Source: an uncultured Prevotellaceae bacterium (lineage in GTDB: Bacteria > Bacteroidota > Bacteroidia > Bacteroidales > Bacteroidaceae). From it: DNA of 64,000 nt. Position 1 is the first letter of the stretch. Every line of letters starts with the position of its first letter. A model generated the notes under the pieces. That model was not told the origin of the DNA and did no database searches. It saw only the letters and a list, made by a program, of their open reading frames with translations. Shown here piece after piece: positions 10,001 to 16,492 of the stretch. The stretch spans positions 62,001 through 126,000 of the forward strand of contig CADASP010000007.1 of assembly GCA_902790625.1 (NCBI GenBank), read 5' to 3'. The position numbers and the translations under genes were made by a program.

Positions 10001-10141
10001 GACCGCGTGCGCCTCTATGCCTCGGCCCAGAACCTGCTGACCATCAAGAGCAGCAAGTTCACCGGCGCCGACCCAGAGAACCCCGGATTCAACTATCCCA
10101 TCCCCCTCAATTTGACCTTTGGACTCAACGTTTCATTCTAA
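7031..10141 (+). CDS. SusC-like TonB-dependent transporter, fructan module 1
   Basis: This 1036-residue protein has a signal peptide ending LYAQ. A carboxypeptidase-regulatory-like domain follows (TEISGTVLDDFGEGVIGATV, ~24-100), then a TonB box (EVVVTGY), a plug (ALQGRVPGM, VRIRG, PLYIIDGVP, DAASASIYGSRAANGVIIITT) and a 22-strand type barrel to the C-terminal Phe. It imports oligosaccharides through the outer membrane with the SusD encoded 13 bases downstream. It is clearly paralogous to the protein at 18965, and the surrounding GH32 genes make fructan the likely substrate. Confidence 0.95.
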   Translation: MERLRRFLLSMSLIFASTALYAQTEISGTVLDDFGEGVIGATVMEKGTSNGTVTDFEGNFKIKVKAGAVLAISYIGYQTQEVPAAMGMKVELVPDDKVLQEVVVTGYTTQRKADLTGAISTVSVDEMAKQNENNPMKALQGRVPGMNIQADGNPSGAATVRIRGVGTLNDNDPLYIIDGVPTKAGMHELNGNDIESIQVLKDAASASIYGSRAANGVIIITTKKGKDGKVKVNFDGSVATSFYTNKIETMNASEWGRAYWQACVNDGLNPSNNNLGYNYDWGYDQNGNPVLNKMTMNMYLDDNASVRAGDTDWFKEITRTGVVQQYNLSVSNGSEKGNSFFSVGYYGNQGTIKESYFSRLSARANADYKLFDGKVVLGENFTMNRTMGVDAPGGVLEHALEFNPNFPIYAENGKYAQALGAYSERENPLSMIDNAKDNEYTQWRSFGDIHLSITPFKNFMVRTTLGMDYTQKEQRFFTYPIANGKVMRTDSAVEGKQEHWMRWMWNAIATYNLEIGKHRGDAMIGTEVNRQDYKMNSAKRYELAILNTDYMWPSAGAGRQLAEGFGEGFSLVSFFGKVNYTYDDKYLASFTIRRDGSSRFGENKQYGTFPSVSAGWRISEEKFMEGTKGWLDNLKLRYSWGQTGNQEISNTARYTLYKSVVSTGLWGSGQAGSSYDIAGKNGGYDLDNGYVRNQRGNNDIKWETTTQHNIGLDFALIGNEVYGSFDWFNKNTTDILLFMEGIAAMGEGAGQWINAGEVKNNGWELTVGYRHRLANDFSWDISGNISKYVNEITKLPETVAANGKYGGNGVKSVVGHPMFSQVGYIYDGIFKSQAEIDNHAKQEGAGLGRIRYKDLNGDGMVTEDDQDWIYDPTPDFTWGLNIYLQYKDFDLTMFWQGVQGVDVDCRGYKSQTDFWANSAINVPYLNKGVRVLDAWSLANPGSDIPALTTSDTNREGRVSSYFIENGSYVKLRTIQLGYNMPKTVTDKLHLDRVRLYASAQNLLTIKSSKFTGADPENPGFNYPIPLNLTFGLNVSF

Positions 10142-10154
10142 ATACAGCAAAAAT

Positions 10155-11906
10155 ATGAAAACAATATATAAACTCATTGCCTGTTCTGTTTGCTGCTGTA
10201 TGACAGCAGCCATCACCTCCTGCAGCGACTTCCTCGAAGAGCAAGTGCCGCAAGCCACGCTGACTCAGGACGAGGTGAAGAACCCTGAGTATATCGACAA
10301 TGTGCTGATTTCGGCCTACGCCGGACTGGTGAGCATCGAGGACATGAACTCATCGTTCTCGCTTTGGAACTACGACACACGCTCCGACGACGCCTACGTG
10401 GGCGGCTCCGACTTCTCCGACGGCGAGCCTTTCCATATCCTGGAGAAGAGCACCGGCGTGATGACCAAGGACTGGCCCTACAACGACATCTGGAATCGTT
10501 TCTATAAATACCTGTCGCGCATCAGTCTGTCGCTCGACATCCTGGCCGAGGCCGACCAGGATAACAGCACCATCCAGCAGCGCACCGCCGAGATGAAGTT
10601 CCTGCGAGCCTATGGCCACTTTCAGCTGAAGCGTCTGTTCAAGAAGATTCCCTTCGTGAACAAGCCCAACATGCAGGAAGCCGACTACAACAACCTGTCG
10701 AACACGGAGTACACCAACGACGAGGGCTGGCAACAAATCATCAACGACCTGGAGGCTGCCTATGCCGTGCTGCCCGCCGTGCAGATGGAGAAGGGACGCC
10801 CCACGAAGGCTGCCTGTGCCGCCCTGTTGGCCAAGGTGTACCTTTATAAAGCCTATCGTCAGGACGACCCCAACAGCAACCAGGTGACCTCCGTCAACGA
10901 GGACGACCTGAAGAAGGTGGTGCAGTACACCGACCTGTCCATCTATGCCCAAGGCGGCTACGCACTGGAGAGCGACCTACACAACAATTTCCGCCCCGAG
11001 GAGCAGTATGAGAACGGTAAGGAGAGCCTCTGGGCCATCCAGTACTCGCACAACGACGGCACCACTTGGGGCAACCTGAACTTCTCCTACCGACTCATTG
11101 TGCCCTGCATCCCCAAGGTTCACGACTCGGGTTGCGACTTCTACAAGCCATCCATCAACCTGGTCAACGCCTATCGCACCACCAGCGATGGTCTGCCCGT
11201 CTTCGACACCCAGGCCGACGACTACACCGTAGGCTCGGCACAGACCGTTGACCCGCGTCTCTTCGTCACCGTGGGCGTGCCAGGCACTCCCTATATGTTC
11301 AACACCAACTTCATGATTAGCCAGACCAACACATGGAGCCGTTCAGGCGGTAAATACGGCTACTTCGTGTCGCTGAAGCAGAACGTCGACCCCGCACTCA
11401 CCGACAGCTACCTCTATGTGTGCGACAACCAGTGGGCCAGTTCCATGAACCGCGTGGTGCTGCGCTATGCCGACGTGCTGCTGATGCGTGCCGAGGCGCA
11501 GGCACAGCTGGGGCAGACCGCCGATGCCATCGCACTGGTGAACCAGGTGCGTCAGCGTGCCATCAGCATGGCTGGCAACAGCATCGTGTCGAACTATCCT
11601 AATAAGTATGGTGTCCACTATGCCGTGGGCAAGTACAGCGGCTCTTACTCCAAGGACGAGGCCATGAAGATTGTGAAGATGGAGCGCCGCCTGGAACTGG
11701 CCATGGAGTGCGAGCGCTTCTTCGACCTCGTGCGCTGGGGCGATGCTGCCACTGTGCTCAACCGCTTCTACAGCACCGAGAGCGAGAAGATGAACTTCCT
11801 CGACGGCTCGCAGTTCACCGCCAATAAAAACGAGTACCTGCCCGTGCCCTTCGAGCAGATAGCTGCCTCTAACGGTCACTACACGCAGAACTGCGGACAG
11901 TGGTAA
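10155..11906 (+). CDS. SusD-like glycan-binding lipoprotein, fructan module 1
   Basis: The ATG at 10155 gives 583 residues starting with a lipoprotein signal (SVCCCMTAAITSC, Cys lipobox). SusD/RagB features include the N-terminal TPR-like region (EMKFLRAYGHFQLKRLF) and the C-terminal block (RRLELAMECERFFDLVRWG, then NEYLPVPFEQI). It acts as the lid of the SusC transporter on the cell surface and binds the glycan. It is the second gene of the operon starting at 7031. The signal-peptide codons hold a perfect 8-bp hairpin listed separately. Confidence 0.93.
   Translation: MKTIYKLIACSVCCCMTAAITSCSDFLEEQVPQATLTQDEVKNPEYIDNVLISAYAGLVSIEDMNSSFSLWNYDTRSDDAYVGGSDFSDGEPFHILEKSTGVMTKDWPYNDIWNRFYKYLSRISLSLDILAEADQDNSTIQQRTAEMKFLRAYGHFQLKRLFKKIPFVNKPNMQEADYNNLSNTEYTNDEGWQQIINDLEAAYAVLPAVQMEKGRPTKAACAALLAKVYLYKAYRQDDPNSNQVTSVNEDDLKKVVQYTDLSIYAQGGYALESDLHNNFRPEEQYENGKESLWAIQYSHNDGTTWGNLNFSYRLIVPCIPKVHDSGCDFYKPSINLVNAYRTTSDGLPVFDTQADDYTVGSAQTVDPRLFVTVGVPGTPYMFNTNFMISQTNTWSRSGGKYGYFVSLKQNVDPALTDSYLYVCDNQWASSMNRVVLRYADVLLMRAEAQAQLGQTADAIALVNQVRQRAISMAGNSIVSNYPNKYGVHYAVGKYSGSYSKDEAMKIVKMERRLELAMECERFFDLVRWGDAATVLNRFYSTESEKMNFLDGSQFTANKNEYLPVPFEQIAASNGHYTQNCGQW
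10192..10210 (+). other. Signal-peptide hairpin, copy 1
   Basis: GCTGCTGT-ATG-ACAGCAGC is a perfect 8-bp stem with a 3-nt loop inside the signal-peptide codons, 10 bases before the lipobox Cys codon. Related hairpins occur at 11994, 13417, 22155, 23984 and, outside genes, at 32507. Confidence 0.7.
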
Positions 11907-11950
11907 ATAACAGTTCATAGTTAATAGTTTATAGTTAATAGTTTATAGTT
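11907..11950 (+). repeat. AT-rich direct repeats in the leader of the DUF4960 gene
   Basis: The short unit ATAGTTAATAGTTT is repeated right up to the ATG, with no Shine-Dalgarno site. Comparable but different AT-rich repeats precede several other lipoprotein genes in the window. Confidence 0.6.
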
Positions 11951-13357
11951 ATGATTACCAAAATAAAGAACATTTTTGCCGCTTGTCTCGTATGCTGCGG
12001 TATCACCGCAGCCCTGACCGCTTGCAGCGACGACCACACGGGCAGCATCGACGTGAGCGGCTCGTGCCTGGTTGAGAAGTTCGTGCTCGACGGAAAGTAC
12101 GAGGGAACCATCAACACCGAGAAGCGACTGGTGAAGGTGAAGGTGCCCGTAGACTTCAACCAGAAAAGCTCGATGGAGATTACCAGCCTCAGCGTGTCGC
12201 CTGGCGCACAGGCCAACCTGAAGGTGGGCGACCGTGTGAACTTCGACGGCGACCGCACCCTGCACATCACCAACGGCGACCTGGTGATGGACTATCAGAT
12301 TAGCGTGCGCAACGACGAGGCCCTGCTGAAGCTCTTCATACTCGAGGGCGTGAAGGGAGCCATCAATCAGGACGACAAGACCGTCACCGTGAGCGTGATG
12401 GCCAACAGCGGCATCGACCTGGAGAACGCCACCTTCGAGGTGGAGTGCAGCGAGGATGCCACCTGCAACCCCGCCAGCGGCACGAAGGCCAACTTCCGCG
12501 AGCCGATGCTGCTGACGCTCACCGACAACACTGCCACCAACACCTATACGGTCAACGTGACGCTCATCGAGAACCCCGTGGCCATCTTCGTGGGCGATGC
12601 CGAGAATGTGGAGCTGCTCAACGATGAGGAGAAGGCGGCCGCCAAGTGGCTGACTGGCAACGTAGAGGGCGCCGCCTACGCCTCGTGGGACATGGTGGCC
12701 AGCGGCAGCATCTCGCTCGACGAGTGCAAGCTCATCTTCTTCCACCGCCACAGCCCGGCCTACGGCAACTACAACGGATTTGCCGAGGCTGCCACGGGAG
12801 CCATGACGGCTCTGCCCAAGATGAAGGAGTTCTGGAAGAATGGCGGCGCCTTCGTGCTCAGCCGCTCAGCCGTGAACTACGCCATAGCTCTGGGTGCCAT
12901 GCCCGAGAATGCTTATCCCAACAACTGCTGGGGAGGCGGCGGCGGTGAAGGCTCCGACCTGATGGGCGACGACCCCTGGCACTTCTTCGCCTACGATGTC
13001 AACCATCCGCTGTGGAAGAACCTCATCACCTATCCTAATGCCCCCGATGATGCCATCTACACGCTCGATAACGGCTACACCATCTGCAACACCACGTCGC
13101 AGTTCGCCCTTTGGAATCCCTACACTGGCGTGGAAGCCTTCGAGGAGATTACTGGCAATCGCGGTCTGGCTCATGGTGGCGACGGTGCCGTGGTGGCTTG
13201 GGAGTTGAAGGCTGCCAATGGCAACTATGGCAAGGGCGGCATCATCTGCTTCGGCTCTGGACTCTTCGACTGGAACTCGCCAACGCCCTACACGTCGGTC
13301 TACCACGACAACATGGGCCGCATCATGCTCAATGCACTCGATTACCTAACCAAATAA
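11951..13357 (+). CDS. DUF4960-type surface lipoprotein, fructan module 1
   Basis: This 468-residue lipoprotein has the lipobox ALTAC. Residues ~25-210 look like two to three small beta-sandwich units (for example EKFVLDGKYEGTINTEKRLVKVKVPVDF, quoted only as location near residue 38). The C-terminal half (~215-468) matches the DUF4960-like modules at 1-1608 and 23941: a KMKEFWKNGGAFVLSR block, a glycine-rich WGGGGGEGSD loop and a final GGIICFGSGLFDW block. It sits third in the susCD operon, the usual place of a surface glycan-binding protein. Catalysis is not expected from visible motifs, and the substrate (fructan) is inferred from context. Confidence 0.82.
   Translation: MITKIKNIFAACLVCCGITAALTACSDDHTGSIDVSGSCLVEKFVLDGKYEGTINTEKRLVKVKVPVDFNQKSSMEITSLSVSPGAQANLKVGDRVNFDGDRTLHITNGDLVMDYQISVRNDEALLKLFILEGVKGAINQDDKTVTVSVMANSGIDLENATFEVECSEDATCNPASGTKANFREPMLLTLTDNTATNTYTVNVTLIENPVAIFVGDAENVELLNDEEKAAAKWLTGNVEGAAYASWDMVASGSISLDECKLIFFHRHSPAYGNYNGFAEAATGAMTALPKMKEFWKNGGAFVLSRSAVNYAIALGAMPENAYPNNCWGGGGGEGSDLMGDDPWHFFAYDVNHPLWKNLITYPNAPDDAIYTLDNGYTICNTTSQFALWNPYTGVEAFEEITGNRGLAHGGDGAVVAWELKAANGNYGKGGIICFGSGLFDWNSPTPYTSVYHDNMGRIMLNALDYLTK
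11994..12012 (+). other. Signal-peptide hairpin, copy 2
   Basis: GCTGCGGT-ATC-ACCGCAGC is a perfect 8-bp stem ending 10 bases before the lipobox Cys codon. Relative to copy 1, pair 6/14 is G-C instead of T-A, a compensatory change. Confidence 0.7.
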
Positions 13358-13370
13358 AAAAGTCACCATT

Positions 13371-14993
13371 ATGAAAACCAATAATATAAAGCATTACCTC
13401 CTTGGTTGTTTCGTGTGCTGCGGCATCGTCGCAGCCCCGGCAACCCTCGCCTCTTGCAGCGACGACGACTTCAGCGGCGACCCCGATCGCGACTGGCAGG
13501 GCACGGCCACCTTCTTCACACCTACCGATGAGCAGGGATTCGGCACCTACTTCACCCCTGCCGTGGGGCGTGTCGGCGACCCCATGCCTTTCTACGACCA
13601 GCGCTCGGGCGAGTTCAAGGTGCTCTATCTGCAGGAGTTCACCAACAACCTGAGCCACCGCTTCCACCCCATCTGGGCCGTGGCCACCAAGGATGGCGCC
13701 AGTTATCAGTCGCTGGGCGAGCTGCTGCCCTTTGGCGCCAACGACTATCAGCAGGACGCTGCGCTCGGCACGGGCTGCGCCTACGAGAAGGACGGCACGT
13801 ACTACATCTATTACACGGGCCACAACGGCAACTGCAAGAACCGCGAGGTGGTGATGCGCGCCACGTCGACCGACTTCAAGACGTGGACGAAGGATGAGTT
13901 GTGGGCGCTCAACGGCCCCGACTTCGGCTACTCTGGCAACGACTTCCGCGACCCGCAGGTATTCATGGCCGACGACAACCTCTACCACATGGTCATTGCC
14001 ACCTATCCCATCAACGGCGGCGACCCCGTCTTCGCCGAGTTCAAGTCTTCCGACCTGAAGAACTGGGAGCACGTGGGCCGCATCCGCATGATTTGGGACC
14101 GCATGCTCGAATGTCCCGACATCTTCAAGATGGGCGACTACTGGTATATGGTCTATAGCGAGAGCTTCCGCACCTCGTGGAGCCGCAAAGTGAAGTACAT
14201 GATGGCCCGCAGCTACGACGAGCTGAAGAGTTGTTTCAACGACGGTCCCAAATGGCCGGCCGATGGCCATGAGGGCGTGCTCGACAGCCGTGCCTTCTAT
14301 GCTGGCAAGACCGCCTCGAACGGCACTGACCGCTACATCTGGGGATGGTGCCCCTTCCGTTCGGGCGGCGACATCCACGAGAAGAACATCAATGTGGGTG
14401 CTGGTGATGGCAACGAACCCAACTGGAGTGGTGCCCTCGTATGCCACAAGCTCATCCAGCATACCGACGGCACGCTCACCCTCGGAGCCGTGCCCGCCAT
14501 GGCTGCCAAGTACAACAAGCAGCAGAGCGTCACCGTGATGGCCTCCAACGGCTTCAGCAATGGCACCCTCACGGGCGACGGAGCCTACGTGCTCTACAAC
14601 CGCCTGGGCACCTGCAACCACATCTCCTTCACGGTGAAGACCTCGAACAACTGGGACAAGTTTGGCATCTCCTTCGTTCGTGGCACCGACTCTAAGAAGT
14701 ATTACACCATTGTGGTCAATCCCGAGGATGAGAACCATCGCAAGGTGAATTTCGAGCAGGAAGGCGAAGAGGGCAAGGGATTCATAGAGGGCATCGACGG
14801 CTACTGGTTTGAGCGGCCTGCCGACAACACCTATGCCATCGACATTTATACCGACAACTCCGTCCTCGTGATGTACATCAACGATGTCTGCGCCTACACC
14901 CAGCGCATCTACGGCATCCAGAAGAACTGCTGGAGCATCAACAACTACGGCGGCTCCATCACCGTGGCCGACGTGAAGGTCAGCCAGCAATAG
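13371..14993 (+). CDS. GH32-like surface lipoprotein, putative endo-fructanase
   Basis: This 540-residue lipoprotein has the lipobox TLASC. A divergent GH32 propeller spans ~45-360: the nucleophile motif is GDPMPF (D70), the RDP motif FRDPQVF (D194), and the acid/base motif LECPD (E247). A C-terminal beta-sandwich (~370-540) resembles the domain I recall as DUF4975 in Bacteroides GH32 proteins. Its place after susC-susD-DUF4960 and its lipid anchor suit a cell-surface enzyme that makes long fructan pieces for import, such as an endo-levanase or endo-inulinase. Which linkage it cuts cannot be read from sequence. Confidence 0.82.
   Translation: MKTNNIKHYLLGCFVCCGIVAAPATLASCSDDDFSGDPDRDWQGTATFFTPTDEQGFGTYFTPAVGRVGDPMPFYDQRSGEFKVLYLQEFTNNLSHRFHPIWAVATKDGASYQSLGELLPFGANDYQQDAALGTGCAYEKDGTYYIYYTGHNGNCKNREVVMRATSTDFKTWTKDELWALNGPDFGYSGNDFRDPQVFMADDNLYHMVIATYPINGGDPVFAEFKSSDLKNWEHVGRIRMIWDRMLECPDIFKMGDYWYMVYSESFRTSWSRKVKYMMARSYDELKSCFNDGPKWPADGHEGVLDSRAFYAGKTASNGTDRYIWGWCPFRSGGDIHEKNINVGAGDGNEPNWSGALVCHKLIQHTDGTLTLGAVPAMAAKYNKQQSVTVMASNGFSNGTLTGDGAYVLYNRLGTCNHISFTVKTSNNWDKFGISFVRGTDSKKYYTIVVNPEDENHRKVNFEQEGEEGKGFIEGIDGYWFERPADNTYAIDIYTDNSVLVMYINDVCAYTQRIYGIQKNCWSINNYGGSITVADVKVSQQ
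13417..13435 (+). other. Signal-peptide hairpin, copy 3
   Basis: GCTGCGGC-ATC-GTCGCAGC keeps the 8-bp stem with one G-U pair. Pair 8/12 changes from T-A to C-G compared with the other copies, although this alters an amino acid (Thr to Val). Confidence 0.65.
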
Positions 14994-15050
14994 TAGGTAG
15001 TTAGTTCTTTCCATTGGTAAGGGGATTGTTTTTCAGGATAACATTTCAAA

Positions 15051-15134
15051 CAAAGCCCCCGTGCCCGGCGCTTCTCCGCCGGCCCCCAATTATCAATCAA
15101 AGCCACCGTGCCCGACGGTTCTCCGTCGGGCCCC
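15051..15134 (+). repeat. Two tandem hairpin units between GH32 and secreted-protein genes
   Basis: A unit starting CAAAGCC is repeated at a 47-base offset. The second unit holds a perfect stem GCCCGACGG/CCGTCGGGC with a TTCT loop (15110-15131). The first holds the related stem CCGGCG/CGCCGG (15063-15084). The units may attenuate transcription or stabilise processed mRNA within the operon. Confidence 0.65.
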
Positions 15135-15151
15135 TCAAAAAAATAAAAACA

Positions 15152-16084
15152 ATGAAAAGACAATTACTCATGATGGCTATGGCAGTGGCCACAATGACTG
15201 CCTCGGCACAAGTAGTGCTTTGGAATGGCGACGACAAGGAAGTGAACAGCGATGGCGGCTTCTGGAACCGCGCCGACCCCACCGTGGTCGACGACGATGG
15301 CAACAAATGCCTCAAGGTGACGCTGAAAGCCAACCCCGACGGCTGGGACAAGGAGCATTGCAACGCTGCCCTGCCCTTGGGCGATGTAGACTTCAAGGCC
15401 CTGCGCCGACTGACGATGCGCGTGAAGATGAGCCTGAACCACAACGTGCTGGTGAAGCTGGTGAAGGATGGCGATGGCGGCTATGCCACCGGACGATGGT
15501 TCTGGTGTGGCGATGCCGACCAGTGGAACATCCTGACCTTTGAGTTCGCTGCCGGACCCGACAGTGAGAAGATTACCGACACCGCCAACACCGTGTTGGA
15601 GATTTGGCCCTTTGAAGATGGTGGCGACGCCCTGGCCAATGTGGGGCAGACCATCTACATCGACGACATCAAGATGGAAGGCTCGATGGTGGCTGGCAAG
15701 GGCCTCCTCGCCTACGCCGACAACTCGCTGTCGGGCGAGGTCGTGGTGACGGGCGTCGTCGGCAAGGGCAGCTATCAGTGTACGTGGAATGGCGACTGGC
15801 ATCCCGAAGCCTACGACGACTATGCCCTGCTGGCAGCCAAGCTGGCACCCACGGCCACCAAGCTCGATGTCTCGGCTGCTGGCCGCTGGGACGAGGATTG
15901 GAGTGCCATCAAGGCCAAGTGTCCTGGCATCGAGATTATCACCGATGAGAGCACGGCCGTGCAGACGTTGCGCTCAGCACGTCGTGATGCCGCCCGTGTG
16001 TTCTCACTCTCTGGCCAGCGTGTAGCCGACATCAGCGCCAAGGGTGTTTACATCATCGACGGAAAGAAGACCGTGGTCAAATAG
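15152..16084 (+). CDS. Secreted protein of unknown function with CBM-like jelly roll and sorting-like tail
   Basis: The ATG at 15152 follows an A-rich leader and gives 310 residues with a Sec signal peptide (TASAQ) and no lipobox. Residues ~20-190 look like a carbohydrate-binding or galactose-binding-like beta-sandwich with many Trp and Asp (GFWNRADP, RWFWCGDADQW, IYIDDIKMEG). A second small domain follows. The tail VFSLSGQRVADISAKGVYII matches the C-terminal pattern of the proteins at 1834 and 27762. No catalytic motif is seen. It is the last gene of the module-1 operon, which suggests an accessory fructan-binding role. Confidence 0.75.
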   Translation: MKRQLLMMAMAVATMTASAQVVLWNGDDKEVNSDGGFWNRADPTVVDDDGNKCLKVTLKANPDGWDKEHCNAALPLGDVDFKALRRLTMRVKMSLNHNVLVKLVKDGDGGYATGRWFWCGDADQWNILTFEFAAGPDSEKITDTANTVLEIWPFEDGGDALANVGQTIYIDDIKMEGSMVAGKGLLAYADNSLSGEVVVTGVVGKGSYQCTWNGDWHPEAYDDYALLAAKLAPTATKLDVSAAGRWDEDWSAIKAKCPGIEIITDESTAVQTLRSARRDAARVFSLSGQRVADISAKGVYIIDGKKTVVK

Positions 16085-16196
16085 TTGCAGATGCCGTAGG
16101 GAGCAGAAAAACTGCTGTGAAAACAGGAGAAAGCCCTGCGCGAATTCTTATAGAACTTTGAAGGGAACTGTCCGATGGACATCCCGCATTCCATCC

Positions 16197-16252
16197 CCGT
16201 TCAGTCGGATTTGTCGCTTGGCAAATCTGGCTGAACGGTTACTTTTCGGTTG
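16197..16252 (+). terminator. Hairpin terminator of fructan module 1
   Basis: CCGTTCAG...GATTTG pairs with CAAATC...CTGAACGG in a long stem interrupted by a small internal loop, followed by TTACTTTT. It lies about 110 bases after the last stop codon of the operon. The rest of 16085-16492 shows no gene. Confidence 0.6.
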
Positions 16253-16331
16253 CTTATTTCGCTAAAGACGGGCGAAAATGATGACGTTTAGCGGGATAAA
16301 CGCAATTTTATTCCAAATTTAACGCTTTCTG

Positions 16332-16363
16332 CTTGCCGCATTCGATTATTCTTACTATCTTTG
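16332..16363 (+). promoter_or_regulatory. Promoter of the second sensor-regulator gene
   Basis: The -7 box TATCTTTG is at 16356-16363 and a TTG suitable as -33 element lies 20 bases upstream. The leader to the start codon is about 120 bases. Confidence 0.6.
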
Positions 16364-16492
16364 CATGCATAGTAATACGAGGATATGACTACATTGTCAG
16401 TGTCATCGTATATGGAGGTATGCTAAGGAAAGCATGATAGCCTCATGGCGCTCAATCGCTTTCAAGGAGAAATGGGAAAAGGAGTACACCGT

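Noticed and set aside
13329..15014. Long open frame on the minus strand opposite the GH32-like lipoprotein gene
   Set aside because: GC-rich codons leave many antisense frames open. The translation is Val/Ala/His-rich without motifs, and the plus-strand gene is clear.
16044..16265. Small frame overlapping the end of the secreted-protein gene
   Set aside because: It overlaps the gene end and the terminator hairpin and is Arg/Ser-rich like other frame shadows.
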